A DNA stretch of 64,000 nucleotides from Alloalcanivorax gelatiniphagus (GCF_005938655.1 NZ_VCQT01000038.1:151144-215143); one strand, 5' to 3'; shown: positions 29,939-40,325, counted from the stretch's first letter. The notes: generated by a model from the letters alone, not told the origin. Numbers and translations are program-made.

Positions 29939-32900
29939 GGTTTTCTCCCGGCAGGCCATGGGCCTCGCCGTCCATGGTGGAAACATGATCGCTCTTCAGC
30001 GGCCCGGCCAGCTTGCGCAGGGCCACGTAGAACACCGGGGTCAGGAACAGCCCGAACAGGGTGACGCCGATCATGCCGGCGAACACCGCCATGCCCAGGG
30101 CCTGACGGACCTCGGCGCCGGCACCGTGGCCCAGCACCAGGGGCACCACGGCGGCGGTGAAGGTGATCGAGGTCATGATGATCGGGCGCAGCCGCAGGCG
30201 GCAGGCTTCCAGCGCCGCTTCCACGGTGTCGCGGCCCTGCAGTTCCAGTTCACGGGCGAATTCCACGATCAGGATGGCGTTCTTGCAGGCCAGCCCGATC
30301 AGCACCACCAGCCCCACTTGCACGAAGATGTTGGTGTCGCCGCCCATCAGCCAGACGCCAAGCAGCGCCGACAGCAAACACATGGGCACGATCAGGATCA
30401 CCGCCAGCGGCAGAGTCCAGCTTTCGTACAGGGCCGCCAGCACCAGGAACACCAGCAGCACCGCCAGCGGGAACACCACCAGGGCGGCGTTGCCCTGGGT
30501 GTGCTGCTGGTAACTGAGGTCGGTCCATTCGAAGTCGACGCCGGCCGGCAGCACCTGTTCGCCGATGCCGGTGAGCACGGTCATGGCCTGGGCGGAGGAC
30601 AGCAGGCGCGGGTCCGCTTCGCCGGCCAGGTCCGCCGCCGGATAGCCGTTGAAGCGCAGCACCGGGTCCGGACCAAAGCTCGGCCGAATATCGACCATGG
30701 AGCCGATCGGCACCATTTCGCCCCGGTCATTGCGGGTGCGCAGTCGGGCGATGTCCTCGACACTGTCCCGGAACGGCGCGTCCGACTGGGCGATCACCTG
30801 CCAGGTGCGGCCGAAGCGGTTGAAGTCGTTCACATAGGTGGAGCCCAGGTAGGTTTGCAGGGTCATGAACAGATCGGTCACCGCCACGCCCTGGGCCTTG
30901 GCCTTGAGCCGGTCCACTTCGGCGTCCAGCTGCGGCACGTTGGCCTGGTAGCTGGTGATCGGATAGCTCATCCCCGGGGTTTGCATCACCGCGCCCTGGA
31001 AGGCGGTGACCGCCTCCTGCAGCTGGCCGTAGCCGAGCCCGCCCCGGTCCTCGATAAACAACTGATAACCGGAGCCGTTGCCCAGCCCGAGAATCGGCGG
31101 CGGCATGAACGAAAAGGCGATGCCGTCCTTGAGGCCGCTGATCTTGGCGACGATTTCCGCGTTGATTTCCTCGGCGCTGCGGTCCCGCTGGTCGAAGGGC
31201 TCCAGGGTCAGAAACGCCAGGCCGGTGTTGGCGGTGTTGGTGAACTGCAACGCATTGAGGCCCGGGAAGGTGATGGCGTGGGACACGCCCTCGGTGTCCA
31301 TGGCGATGTCCACCACCTGGTTCAGCAGCGCTTCGGTTCGCTCCAGGGACGCACCCTCGGGCAGTTTCACGCCGGCCAGCAGGTACATCTTGTCCTGCAC
31401 AGGAATAAAGCCCGGCGGTACCAGCTTGAACATGGAGCCGGTGGCGGCGAGCAGGATCAGATAGATCACGAACACGGCGCCGCGCCGGCGCAGGCTGCGT
31501 GAAACCGCGCCCTGGTACTTCTCCGAACTTTTGTTGAAGAAGCGGTTGAAGGGCCGGAACAGCCAGCCGAACAGCCCATCGATAATGCGCGTGAGCCGGT
31601 CCCGGGGCGCGCCATGGGGTTTGAGCAGCATGGCCGCGAGGGCCGGTGACAGGGTCAGGGAATTAATCGTGGAGATCACCGTGGAAATGGCGATGGTCAC
31701 CGCGAACTGACGGTAGAACTGACCGGTAACGCCGGACAGGAACGCCATCGGCACGAACACCGCGCACAGCACCAGACCGATGGCCACGATCGGGCCGGAC
31801 ACTTCCTTCATGGCCTGGTGGGCGGCGGCCCGGGGCGCCAGCCCGTCCTCGATGTTCCGCTCCACGTTTTCCACCACCACGATGGCGTCGTCCACCACGA
31901 TGCCGATGGCCAGCACCAGGCCGAACAGGGTCAGGGTGTTGATCGAGTAACCGAGCAGGTAAAGCATGGAGAAGGTGCCCACCACCGATACCGGCACCGC
32001 CAGCAACGGAATGATCGAGGCACGCCAGGTCTGCAGGAACAGGGTTACCACCAGCACCACCAGCAGCACCGCTTCCAGCAGGGTCTGGATCACCGAGCGG
32101 ATCGAATCGCTGACGAAAATGGTGGTGTCATAGACGGCGCGGTACTCCAGCCCTTCCGGGAACCGTTGCGCCAGTTCGTCCATGGTGGCGACCACCTGTT
32201 TGCGGATTTCCAGGGCGTTGGCCCCCGGCGCCTGGAAGATGCCGATGGCCACCGCGTCCTCGCCATCCAGGGTGGCGCGCAGGGTATAGTCACCGGCGCC
32301 CAGCTGCAGCCGGGCCACGTCGCTCAGGCGCAGAATCTGGCCGTCGTCGCCGACCTTGAGCACGATGTCACCGAATTCCTGTTCGGTGGTGAGCCGGCCC
32401 TTGGCGTTGATCAGGGTAAGGAAGTCACTGCCGGGCATGGGTTCGGCGCCGATCTGGCCGGCGGAGACCTGCACGTTCTGTTCGCGCATGGCCGCCACCA
32501 CGTCACCGGCGGTCAGGCCCCGGGCGGCGATCCGCTCCGGGTCCAGCCAGGCACGCATGGCGTAGTCGCCGCCGCCGAACAGCTGGGCCTCGCCGACGCC
32601 GGCGATGCGCGCCAGCTGGTCACGTACATGCAGCCGCGCGTAGTTGCGCAGATACAGGGTGTCGTAGCGGCCATCCGGCGACACCAGATGCACCACCATC
32701 AAAAAGGTGGGCGACTGCTTCTGGGTGGTCACGCCCTGGCGGCGCACCGCTTCCGGCAGCCGCGCCAGCGCCTGGCTGACCCGGTTCTGCACCCGCACGG
32801 TGGCGTCCTCGGCGTTGGTGCCGGGGCGGAAAGTGATGGTCATCTGCAGCACGCCGTCGGAGCCGGCCACGGACTTGAAGTACATCATGTCCTCGACGCC

Positions 32901-33116
32901 GTTGATCGCTTCCTCCAGCGGCGTGGCCACGGTCTCGGCGATCTCCTTGGGGTTGGCGCCCGGGTAGACGGTGCGCACCAGCACCGAGGGCGGCACCACC
33001 TCCGGGTACTCACTGATCGGCAGGTTGGGTATGGAAATCGCCCCCACCGCGAAGATGATGATGGACAGCACCGCGGCAAAAATCGGTCGGTCCACGAAAA
33101 AACGCGAAAAATTCAT
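29931..33116 (-). CDS. RND multidrug efflux pump, inner membrane (HAE1)
   Basis: This 1061-residue pump of the hydrophobe/amphiphile efflux family exchanges protons for drugs across the inner membrane. It begins NFSRFFVDRPIFAAVLSIIIFAVGAISIPNLPISEYPEVVPP and carries transmembrane-4 GLVLAIGIVVDDAIVVVENVERN (proton-relay Asp pair), a long periplasmic part, and VGLVVLIGLACKNAILIVEFARELELQGRD near the C terminus. Length is full. ATG 33116 has AGGAGCCC upstream. Similarity of the whole cluster is to MexEF-type systems. Confidence 0.96.
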   Translation of the reverse strand: MNFSRFFVDRPIFAAVLSIIIFAVGAISIPNLPISEYPEVVPPSVLVRTVYPGANPKEIAETVATPLEEAINGVEDMMYFKSVAGSDGVLQMTITFRPGTNAEDATVRVQNRVSQALARLPEAVRRQGVTTQKQSPTFLMVVHLVSPDGRYDTLYLRNYARLHVRDQLARIAGVGEAQLFGGGDYAMRAWLDPERIAARGLTAGDVVAAMREQNVQVSAGQIGAEPMPGSDFLTLINAKGRLTTEQEFGDIVLKVGDDGQILRLSDVARLQLGAGDYTLRATLDGEDAVAIGIFQAPGANALEIRKQVVATMDELAQRFPEGLEYRAVYDTTIFVSDSIRSVIQTLLEAVLLVVLVVTLFLQTWRASIIPLLAVPVSVVGTFSMLYLLGYSINTLTLFGLVLAIGIVVDDAIVVVENVERNIEDGLAPRAAAHQAMKEVSGPIVAIGLVLCAVFVPMAFLSGVTGQFYRQFAVTIAISTVISTINSLTLSPALAAMLLKPHGAPRDRLTRIIDGLFGWLFRPFNRFFNKSSEKYQGAVSRSLRRRGAVFVIYLILLAATGSMFKLVPPGFIPVQDKMYLLAGVKLPEGASLERTEALLNQVVDIAMDTEGVSHAITFPGLNALQFTNTANTGLAFLTLEPFDQRDRSAEEINAEIVAKISGLKDGIAFSFMPPPILGLGNGSGYQLFIEDRGGLGYGQLQEAVTAFQGAVMQTPGMSYPITSYQANVPQLDAEVDRLKAKAQGVAVTDLFMTLQTYLGSTYVNDFNRFGRTWQVIAQSDAPFRDSVEDIARLRTRNDRGEMVPIGSMVDIRPSFGPDPVLRFNGYPAADLAGEADPRLLSSAQAMTVLTGIGEQVLPAGVDFEWTDLSYQQHTQGNAALVVFPLAVLLVFLVLAALYESWTLPLAVILIVPMCLLSALLGVWLMGGDTNIFVQVGLVVLIGLACKNAILIVEFARELELQGRDTVEAALEACRLRLRPIIMTSITFTAAVVPLVLGHGAGAEVRQALGMAVFAGMIGVTLFGLFLTPVFYVALRKLAGPLKSDHVSTMDGEAHGLPGENHA

Positions 33117-33134
33117 GACAAAGGGCTCCTGAAC

Positions 33135-33152
33135 GGCGGGCCCATGCCCGCC
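33135..33152. promoter_or_regulatory. Hairpin between adaptor and pump genes
   Basis: GGCGGGC-CCAT-GCCCGCC forms a perfect 7-bp stem in the 76-base gap between the adaptor and pump genes, with no U-tract. It could tune expression or protect the transcript. Confidence 0.6.
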
Positions 33153-33192
33153 GCCTGTGTGTCGTTCCCTGGGAAAAAGTGGTGGGGGTTAG

Positions 33193-34374
33193 CTAGCGGT
33201 GCGCGACCTCGCCTTCAACGGCCGGCTCGCGCATGGCGATGGGGTTGGGCGCCACCGGCTGGCCCGGGGCGAACACCTTCTGGGTGCCGTTGACGATCAC
33301 CCGGTCCCCGGACTCCAGCCCCTGGCGCACCACGATCAGGTCGTCCACCTCGCGGCCGGTGACCACCGCCCGGCGGGCTACCTTATTGTCGTCACCGACC
33401 ACGTAGACGAAGCGCCGGTCCTGATCGGCGAGCACCGCCTTGCGGTTGATCAGCAGCGCCTGGTCCAGGTGGGCCACCGCCATTTCCACCCGGGCGAACT
33501 GGCCGGGCCTAAAAATGCCATCCGGGTTGGGCAGCACCGCCCGGTAACGCAGGGTGCCGGTGTCCGGGTTCAGCTGGTTGTCCACGAAGTCCAGTTCGCC
33601 CTGGTGGGGGAACCCGGTCTCGCCGCTCAGGCCGACGCGCACCTTGGCGCTCTTTCCCTGCTCCATCAGCCCCTGGGCGCCCTGGGCGTCGGACTCGTTG
33701 CTGTCGAAGTAAACGTGCAAAGGGTTCACCGAGACCACCGTGGTCAGCAGGGTCTGGTCGGCGTTGGCCAGGTTGCCCTTGGTGACCAGGGCGCGGCCGG
33801 CACGGCCGGCCACCGGCGCGGTGATGCGGGTATAGCGCAGGTCCAGCTCGGCGCTGACCAGGGCCGCTTCGGCCTCGTCCACCAGGGCGCGGGCGTTGAG
33901 CAGCGCGGCCTGGCGCTGGTCGTACTCCTCCCGGGAGATGGCGCGGGCGTCCAGCAGCTTGCGGGCCCGGCCGGCCTCGCCCTCGGCGAGCTGACGCTGG
34001 CTGCGGGCCTGGGTCACCGCCGCCCTGGCGGCCCGGGCGCGGGCCTCATAGGGGCGCGGATCAATGCGGAACAGCAAGGCACCGGCTTCCACCAGCTCGC
34101 CTTCCTGAAAGGCCACTTCGTCGATATAGCCGGTGACGCGGGGGCGCAGTTGCACGGTCTGCGGGGCTTCCACCCGGCCGGTGAAGGTTTCCCACAGGGT
34201 CACCGGTTCCACCAGTACCCGGGCCACATCCACCTGCGCAGCCGGCGGCGCGGCGGCTTCCGCTTCACCACGGGCATCGCAGCCGGCCAGCAACAGCAGC
34301 CCCGCCACCAGCAGCGTGGCCAGCCCCCAGTAAAGGCCCGCGCCCGCCACCGGGGCGCCGTTGATATTTTCCAT
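33193..34374 (-). CDS. RND efflux periplasmic adaptor (MFP)
   Basis: This 393-residue adaptor links the inner-membrane pump to the outer-membrane duct. It has a signal with a cysteine (LLVAGLLLLAGCDARG), a barrel-sandwich hybrid core (VQLRPRVTGYIDEVAFQEGELVEAGALLFRIDPRPY), a coiled-coil hairpin (residues about 110-180) and the beta-barrel (LDLRYTRITAPVAGRAGRALVTKGNLANA). ATG 34374 has GGAG upstream. It is the first gene of the operon and divergent from the AraC regulator, so that regulator likely controls it. Confidence 0.94.
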   Translation of the reverse strand: MENINGAPVAGAGLYWGLATLLVAGLLLLAGCDARGEAEAAAPPAAQVDVARVLVEPVTLWETFTGRVEAPQTVQLRPRVTGYIDEVAFQEGELVEAGALLFRIDPRPYEARARAARAAVTQARSQRQLAEGEAGRARKLLDARAISREEYDQRQAALLNARALVDEAEAALVSAELDLRYTRITAPVAGRAGRALVTKGNLANADQTLLTTVVSVNPLHVYFDSNESDAQGAQGLMEQGKSAKVRVGLSGETGFPHQGELDFVDNQLNPDTGTLRYRAVLPNPDGIFRPGQFARVEMAVAHLDQALLINRKAVLADQDRRFVYVVGDDNKVARRAVVTGREVDDLIVVRQGLESGDRVIVNGTQKVFAPGQPVAPNPIAMREPAVEGEVAHR

Positions 34375-34529
34375 GGTTTGTTACTCCGTATGCGTTAGGC
34401 GGTGAACGGTAGTTCCTCAACTTAAGTTCAGGTCAAGCCCGAAACGTTTATTATTCTGAGAGGGGTGTTCATGGGGACGTACTGTAGTGGCGGGCGCCCC
34501 GGCGGCGTTATCGAGTTCCTCCCTCTTAC

Positions 34530-34648
34530 TTGCCTGATTCTGCAGAGCAACGCCACGAAGCCGCCGGCGCGGTGTGCGGGGCTGGCCCCATTCCAGGGCG
34601 GAATGGGAAGGGATTGCCCGTTTCTCCCCAGTGCTTGCCCAATTCTGC
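34530..34648. promoter_or_regulatory. Phased direct repeats in the araC/efflux promoter
   Basis: TTGCCTGATTCTGC (34530), TTGCCCGTTTCTCC (34614) and TTGCCCAATTCTGC (34635) are copies of one 14-base motif. Spacings are 84 and 21 bases, whole helical turns, as for AraC-family binding sites. They lie in the 372-base divergent gap (34375-34746), which otherwise holds no gene. Confidence 0.55.
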
Positions 34649-34746
34649 AAATATCTGGCTTTTTGCCATAAAGCCCCCAAAATACGGGCGTAGACTCACC
34701 GCTTATCGATGCCACCACCGTTTTGCCGCCGACCGGAGGACGCCCC

Positions 34747-35715
34747 GTGACCGCCCGCCCACCGCTTCACAACCTGCCCGATCCCGAACTGGTCCACTTG
34801 GCGAAAACTCTTTCCCGCCAGATCCAGAAGTGGGCCCCCAACGAGGGGCTCAATACCACGTCCATCGCCGGCCTGGATCTGTTCCGCGCCAACTCCACCA
34901 ACAGCTGCATGGGGTCCTCGATCTATGATCCGTCCCTGTGCCTGATCGCCCAGGGCGCCAAGACCATCTGGCTGGGCGACCGGGAATTGGATTACGGGCC
35001 CTTGAGTTGTCTGGTGTCGTCGGTGCATTTGCCGGTGCTCGGCAAGATCACCCAGGCGTCCCCGGAACAGCCCTACCTGGGTCTGAAGCTGACCATCGAT
35101 CCCCAGGAAGTCACCGACCTGATGCTGGAGCTGGGCGATGCCATCCTGCATATGGAGGACCACCCCGAGTGCGCGGAAAGCGCCTGCGGCCTGGGCCGGG
35201 TGCAGGCGGAGAAGAGTCAGGTGGAAGCGATGCTGCGGCTGTTGAAACTGCTTGATACGCCCGCCGACGCGCCGATTCTGGCGCCGCTGGCGCGGCGCGA
35301 GATTCTGTACCGGGCCCTGACCGGGGAGATCGGCCCGCGCCTGCGCAAACTGGCCGTGGCGGACAGCCAGGTGCACCGGGTGTCCAAGGTGATCTCGGTG
35401 CTCAAGGACCGCTTCAGTGAACCGCTGCGGGTCCGGGAACTGGCGGACATGGCGAACATGAGCGAGTCCGCCCTGTACCACAGCTTCAAACAGGTGACGC
35501 GCATGTCACCGCTGCAATTCCAGAAGAAGCTGCGCCTCCACGAGGCACGCCGGCTGATGGTGGCCCAGGGCCTGGAGGCGGCCACCGCCAGCTTCCGGGT
35601 GGGCTATGAAAGCCCGTCCCATTTCAGCCGCGAATACAGCCGCCTGTTCGGCAATCCGCCCCGGGCGGACGTGGTCAAGCTGCGCGGCGAGTACCCGGAG
35701 ACCGCCCGCGCCTGA
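34747..35715 (+). CDS. AraC-family regulator beside efflux operon
   Basis: This 322-residue regulator has the AraC-type N-terminal cupin region (SIYDPSLCLIAQGAKTIWLGDRELDYGPLSCLVSSVHLPVLGKI) and two helix-turn-helix units near the C terminus (EPLRVRELADMANMSESALYHSFKQVTRMSPLQFQKKLRLHEARRLM and ASFRVGYESPSHFSREYSRLFGNPP). GTG 34747 is the start, with GGAGG seven bases before. It is divergent from the RND operon, and repeated TTGCC motifs lie between, so it probably activates the pump; the inducer is unknown. Confidence 0.92.
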   Translation: MTARPPLHNLPDPELVHLAKTLSRQIQKWAPNEGLNTTSIAGLDLFRANSTNSCMGSSIYDPSLCLIAQGAKTIWLGDRELDYGPLSCLVSSVHLPVLGKITQASPEQPYLGLKLTIDPQEVTDLMLELGDAILHMEDHPECAESACGLGRVQAEKSQVEAMLRLLKLLDTPADAPILAPLARREILYRALTGEIGPRLRKLAVADSQVHRVSKVISVLKDRFSEPLRVRELADMANMSESALYHSFKQVTRMSPLQFQKKLRLHEARRLMVAQGLEAATASFRVGYESPSHFSREYSRLFGNPPRADVVKLRGEYPETARA

Positions 35716-35729
35716 GCGCGCCGGGCGGT
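35701..35729. terminator. Bidirectional hairpin between araC and crcB
   Basis: ACCGCCCG (35701-35708) pairs with CGGGCGGT (35722-35729), with GCGC extending the stem. It overlaps the araC stop and sits at a convergent junction; no clear U-tract. Confidence 0.5.
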
Positions 35730-36121
35730 CAGCGCGTCAGCCAGTGACGGGCCAGGGCCACCATGCCCAGGCCCAGCCCGGTCATGCACAGGGAGCCGAC
35801 CACATGGGCGGCGATACCCGCCGTGGCCAGCCCCCAGCGGCCCGCCTGCAGATTGATGAACATCTCCGCGGAGAACGACGAGAAGGTGGTGAGGGCGCCG
35901 AGGAAGCCGGTCACCACCAGCAAGCGCCATTCCGGGGTCAGCGACGGCAGGCCGGCGAACACGCCCAGGGCCACGCCGATCAGCCAGCCGCCCAGCAGAT
36001 TGGCGGCCAGGGTGCCCAGCGGGATGGCCGGAAACAGGGCGTTCAACCCGAGACTCAACAGCCAGCGCAGATTGGCGCCCAGCGCCGCCCCCACCGAGAT
36101 CGCTACCACCGATAACCACAT
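35729..36121 (-). CDS. crcB: Fluoride exporter CrcB/FluC
   Basis: This 130-residue membrane protein has the dual-topology fluoride channel pattern: [39 protein letters not shown] (with the polar-track Asn), [24 protein letters not shown] (TTFSTF-like phenylalanine box) and a fourth helix [17 protein letters not shown]. It forms dimers that export fluoride. ATG 36121 is used; a longer frame is not homologous. No fluoride riboswitch pattern was seen in the leader, unlike many crcB genes. Confidence 0.95.
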   Translation of the reverse strand: MWLSVVAISVGAALGANLRWLLSLGLNALFPAIPLGTLAANLLGGWLIGVALGVFAGLPSLTPEWRLLVVTGFLGALTTFSSFSAEMFINLQAGRWGLATAGIAAHVVGSLCMTGLGLGMVALARHWLTR

Positions 36122-36353
36122 TGGGTCTGTCCCCCGTCGGAAAAAACAGGGGATATGATGACGCCGATGTCCGCACCATGAAACCTCTGGCATGAAGCTT
36201 GCCTTCACGCCCCCACGAAGCGGCGCCGGTCTGCTAGAATGGCGCCCTCCTGGTGATCCCAGACCCGGCCCGTTCACCAACGCTGCGAAAGTCGTATCGA
36301 CGGTGGAGGCCAGCCAATTCATTATCCAACCCGATAATCAGAGGAGTTCTTCC

Positions 36354-37361
36354 ATGGCGCAGACACGCGTAACCGTTATTCCCGGCGACGGCATTGGTCC
36401 GGACATCGTAAAGGCCACCTTGCGACTGTTGGACGCCCTGGAGTGCGACTTTGCCTATGATGAGGCCATTGCCGGCCAGACCGCCCTGGATCAGGGCCTG
36501 GATCTGGTGCCCCAGGAAACCCTGGACATGATCGAGAAGAACACGGTGGCCCTGAAAGGCCCGATCACCACCCCGGTGGGCAAGGGCTTCCGCTCGGTGA
36601 ACGTGACCCTGCGCAAGCACTTCGATCTGTTCGCCAACCTGCGCCCGGCGCTGTCCATCCCCGGGGTGCGCTCGCGCTATGACAATGTGGACATCCTCAC
36701 CATCCGCGAAAACATCGAAGGCATCTATTCCGGCGAAGGCCAGATGGTCAGCGACGACGGCGAACGGGCCGAGCTGCGCAGCGTGATCACCCGCAAGGAA
36801 TCCAAGCGGCTGATGCGTTTCGCCTACGAAGCCGCCCAACGCCTGGGCCGCCGCAAGGTCACCGTGGTGCACAAGGCCAACATCATGAAATCCACCTCCG
36901 GCCTGTTTCTCAGCGTGGCCCGCTCGGTGGCCGAGGAATACCCGAACATCGAGCATGAGGAAATGATCGTCGACAACTGCGCCATGCAGCTGGCGATGAA
37001 CCCGCACCGCTTCGACGTGATCGTCACCACCAACCTGTTCGGTGACATTCTTTCCGATCTGTGTGCCGGCCTCACCGGCGGCCTGGGGCTCGCCCCCGGC
37101 GCCAACATCGGCGAACACCGGGGTATTTTCGAGGCGGTGCACGGCAGCGCCCCGGACATCGCCGGCAAGGGCGTGGCCAACCCCACCGCGCTGATGCTGG
37201 GCGCCGGCATGATGCTCGAATACCTGGAAATGAACGAAAAAGCGGGGCGTCTGCGCACCGCCATCCGCCATGTGGTGGGCGAGGGCAAGGTGGTGACTCC
37301 GGACCTGGGCGGCAACGCGTCCACCGACGAGTTCACCGATGAGCTGATCAAACACCTCTGA
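36354..37361 (+). CDS. Isocitrate dehydrogenase, NAD-type
   Basis: This 335-residue member of the isocitrate/isopropylmalate dehydrogenase family should convert isocitrate to 2-oxoglutarate. Substrate residues are in GPITTPVGKGFRSVNVTLRKHFDLFANLRPA and the metal-binding aspartates in TNLFGDILSDLCAGLTGGLG. HGSAPDIAGKGVANPTAL has Asp-Ile where NADP enzymes have Lys-Tyr, pointing to NAD. Homoisocitrate or isopropylmalate activity is less likely but cannot be excluded. ATG 36354 has AGAGGAG upstream. A strong hairpin follows the stop. Confidence 0.9.
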   Translation: MAQTRVTVIPGDGIGPDIVKATLRLLDALECDFAYDEAIAGQTALDQGLDLVPQETLDMIEKNTVALKGPITTPVGKGFRSVNVTLRKHFDLFANLRPALSIPGVRSRYDNVDILTIRENIEGIYSGEGQMVSDDGERAELRSVITRKESKRLMRFAYEAAQRLGRRKVTVVHKANIMKSTSGLFLSVARSVAEEYPNIEHEEMIVDNCAMQLAMNPHRFDVIVTTNLFGDILSDLCAGLTGGLGLAPGANIGEHRGIFEAVHGSAPDIAGKGVANPTALMLGAGMMLEYLEMNEKAGRLRTAIRHVVGEGKVVTPDLGGNASTDEFTDELIKHL

Positions 37362-37389
37362 ACGGCTGGCTTTATCAATCTTTTGCAAA

Positions 37390-37413
37390 GCCGCCCGGCC
37401 CGCGCCGGGCGGC
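37390..37413 (+). terminator. GC-rich hairpin after isocitrate dehydrogenase gene
   Basis: GCCGCCCGGC-CCGC-GCCGGGCGGC is a perfect 10-bp stem, 28 bases after the stop, with a weak CCTTC tail. Confidence 0.65.
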
Positions 37414-37540
37414 CCTTCGACGCCCCACCACCGATTCACCGGCGGTTTTTCTGATCCACGTCTATAGGCAGCCACCGCCCACCTTGTCTATGCTCAGGGC
37501 CTGTTAACGGACACGCATTCAACCGACAGGAGGTGGTGAC

Positions 37541-37804
37541 ATGAGCCAGGAAACCGAAGCGCTCAAGAAAGACATCGAACAACTGCGCCGTGATCTCGGT
37601 GCCCTTACCGAGGCCGCCAAGCGCAACTCCCAACAGAAAGCCCAGGCCGGCGTGGAACAGGCTCGCGCCCAGTTCGACGACGTGCGCGCCCGCGCCGAGA
37701 TGCACACCGAGCAATGGGGTTCACACATCAAGGAACGTCCGCTGACCAGCGTATTCGCCGCGTTCGGCGTGGGCATTCTGCTTGGCAAACTGATCAGCCG
37801 CTGA
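37541..37804 (+). CDS. DUF883/ElaB-YqjD family protein
   Basis: This 87-residue protein has an amphipathic helical part (ETEALKKDIEQLRRDLGALTEAAKRNSQQKAQAGVEQARAQFDDVRARAEMHT) and a C-terminal membrane anchor (SVFAAFGVGILLGKLISR), the layout of the ribosome-associated inner-membrane proteins ElaB/YqjD. A strong AGGAGG precedes the ATG. It is followed four bases after its stop by a membrane protein gene, as in the yqjD-yqjE pair. Confidence 0.92.
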   Translation: MSQETEALKKDIEQLRRDLGALTEAAKRNSQQKAQAGVEQARAQFDDVRARAEMHTEQWGSHIKERPLTSVFAAFGVGILLGKLISR

Positions 37805-37808
37805 GCCC

Positions 37809-38285
37809 ATGAACCTGCGCCGGCCACTCTCGTCCCTGTTCAGTCTCAACGCCCTGGTGTGGCTGGCCATGTTGACCGGCCTGGCCACGCTGCTGTGTTT
37901 CGCGGCGGCGGGCTGGCTGGCGCTGGCGCCCCACGTGGGCGCGCCCCTGGCGTCGCTCTACACCGGCCTGGGACTGCTGCTGGTCACCGTGCTGCTGGCC
38001 CTGCTGGTCAGGCGCGCGGTGGCGTCCAAACCGGACACGCCGGACCGGCATCAGACGCCGGCGGCGGAAGCCCGGCTGGAAGACAGCCTGCGGCCATTGA
38101 TCGGTGACAGCGCCCTGCGCTGGACCCGTGAAAACAGCAGTCTGGTGGCGGTGGGCGCCCTGGCCGCCGGCGTGCTGATCGCCGCCAGCCCGGGCACCCG
38201 CCGTTTTCTCGCCCGCGCCGCCGGACCGGTGGTGACGCGCAAGGCCCTGGAAGCCTACCGGGGTTTCTCCGAGGACCAGGACTGA
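37809..38285 (+). CDS. Membrane protein partner of DUF883 gene (YqjE-like)
   Basis: This 158-residue protein has two hydrophobic helices near residues 18-68 (WLAMLTGLATLLCFAAAGWLAL and YTGLGLLLVTVLLALLV), then a proline- and arginine-containing loop and a third segment (LVAVGALAAGVLIAASPG). Position directly after DUF883 suggests a YqjE-type role in stress-related envelope or ribosome association. Function unproven. Confidence 0.75.
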   Translation: MNLRRPLSSLFSLNALVWLAMLTGLATLLCFAAAGWLALAPHVGAPLASLYTGLGLLLVTVLLALLVRRAVASKPDTPDRHQTPAAEARLEDSLRPLIGDSALRWTRENSSLVAVGALAAGVLIAASPGTRRFLARAAGPVVTRKALEAYRGFSEDQD

Positions 38286-38346
38286 GCGCCCAGCGCCACT
38301 TGCGGTAGACTGGCCGGCTCCATTTGCCGGCGACTCGAGGGTGGCG

Positions 38347-39291
38347 ATGAAAACCGAACGCGGTGTGCTGATTCTGTCCGCGCTGATGGCACTGCTGGTG
38401 GGCAGCGCGGCGGTCACCGCCGCCAGCGTCACCCATTCCCAGGCCATTCTTCTGGACGGCCTGTTCAACCTGGTCTACTTCCTGGTGGCGCTGGTCACGG
38501 TGCGCATCAGTGCTCTCACCGCCCAGCCGGACGACCGTAAATTCCCGTTCGGTTACGGCTATTTCGAATCCCTGGTAAACGCCGGCAAGGGTCTGCTGAT
38601 CCTGGGCGTTTCCCTGTTCGCCCTGGGTGACGCGGTGCTGGCCCTGTTCGCCGGCGGCCGCGCCATCGTCGCCGGCCCGGCCATTCTCTACGCCCTGTTC
38701 GCCACCCTGACCTGCTCGTTCACCGCCTGGACCCTGTACCGCGCCAAGGAACGCCTGGACACGCCCCTGGTGCGGGCGGATTTCGAGAACTGGCTGATCA
38801 ACTCGCTGATCTCCGGCTCGGTGCTGCTTACCTTCAGCTTTATTCCGGTGGCGCGCTGGCTGGGCTGGCAGCAAATCGTGCCCTACGTGGATTCGGTACT
38901 GGTGATCGCGGTGGTGCTGTTCTGCCTGGGCATGCCGATACGCATGGCCCGTGGCGCCCTGCGGGAACTGCTCAACCGCGCCCCGCCCCGCCAACTGCGC
39001 CGCCCGGTGCGCGCCGCCATCGAAGGGGCCCTGGCGGACCTGACGGTGCGTCAGCTGGAAGTGCGCATGGTGCGCCCCGGGCGCCAGCTGTATGTGATGA
39101 CCCATGTGGTGCTACCGGCGGACTACGCGCCGGCCGGCGGCCTGGCGGAGCTGGACCAGGTCCGCGAACGGCTGCGCCGGGCGGTGGCCGGGGTCTGCCC
39201 GAACACGGTCACCGACACCCTGTTCACCGCCGACCCCAAATGGGCCGCCCCCTGCACCCCGGACCAGCAGACCCGGCCCGTTTCCCGGTAG
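38347..39291 (+). CDS. Cation diffusion facilitator-like transporter
   Basis: This 314-residue protein fits the cation efflux (CDF) family: six hydrophobic segments, D37xxxN41 in LLDGLFNLVYFLVALV, FPFGYGYFESLVNAGKGLLILGV (typical cytosolic loop and third helix), then LITSLISG-like helices and a C-terminal cytoplasmic domain (LRRPVRAAIEGALADLTVRQLEVRMVRPGRQLYVMTHVVLP). Metal-site residues differ from zinc CDFs, so substrate is uncertain. ATG 38347 is chosen (GAGGGTGGCG upstream). Confidence 0.85.
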   Translation: MKTERGVLILSALMALLVGSAAVTAASVTHSQAILLDGLFNLVYFLVALVTVRISALTAQPDDRKFPFGYGYFESLVNAGKGLLILGVSLFALGDAVLALFAGGRAIVAGPAILYALFATLTCSFTAWTLYRAKERLDTPLVRADFENWLINSLISGSVLLTFSFIPVARWLGWQQIVPYVDSVLVIAVVLFCLGMPIRMARGALRELLNRAPPRQLRRPVRAAIEGALADLTVRQLEVRMVRPGRQLYVMTHVVLPADYAPAGGLAELDQVRERLRRAVAGVCPNTVTDTLFTADPKWAAPCTPDQQTRPVSR

Positions 39292-39295
39292 CAGC

Positions 39296-39330
39296 GGCCC
39301 GGCGGCCCGCGAACTCCGAGGCCGCCGGCC
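39296..39330. terminator. Hairpin between convergent transporter and reductase genes
   Basis: GGCCCGGCGGCC (39296-39307) and GGCCGCCGGCC (39320-39330) pair with one bulged C at a convergent junction. It may terminate both genes; no U-tract. Confidence 0.5.
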
Positions 39331-39335
39331 CGCGA

Positions 39336-40325
<990 letters not shown>

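Noticed and set aside
34417..34718. Minus-strand small frames in the araC/efflux gap
   Set aside because: They overlap each other in different frames, cross the operator repeats and have no ribosome site.
36122..36190. Fluoride riboswitch before crcB
   Set aside because: The leader does not show the conserved pseudoknot pattern of the crcB motif.
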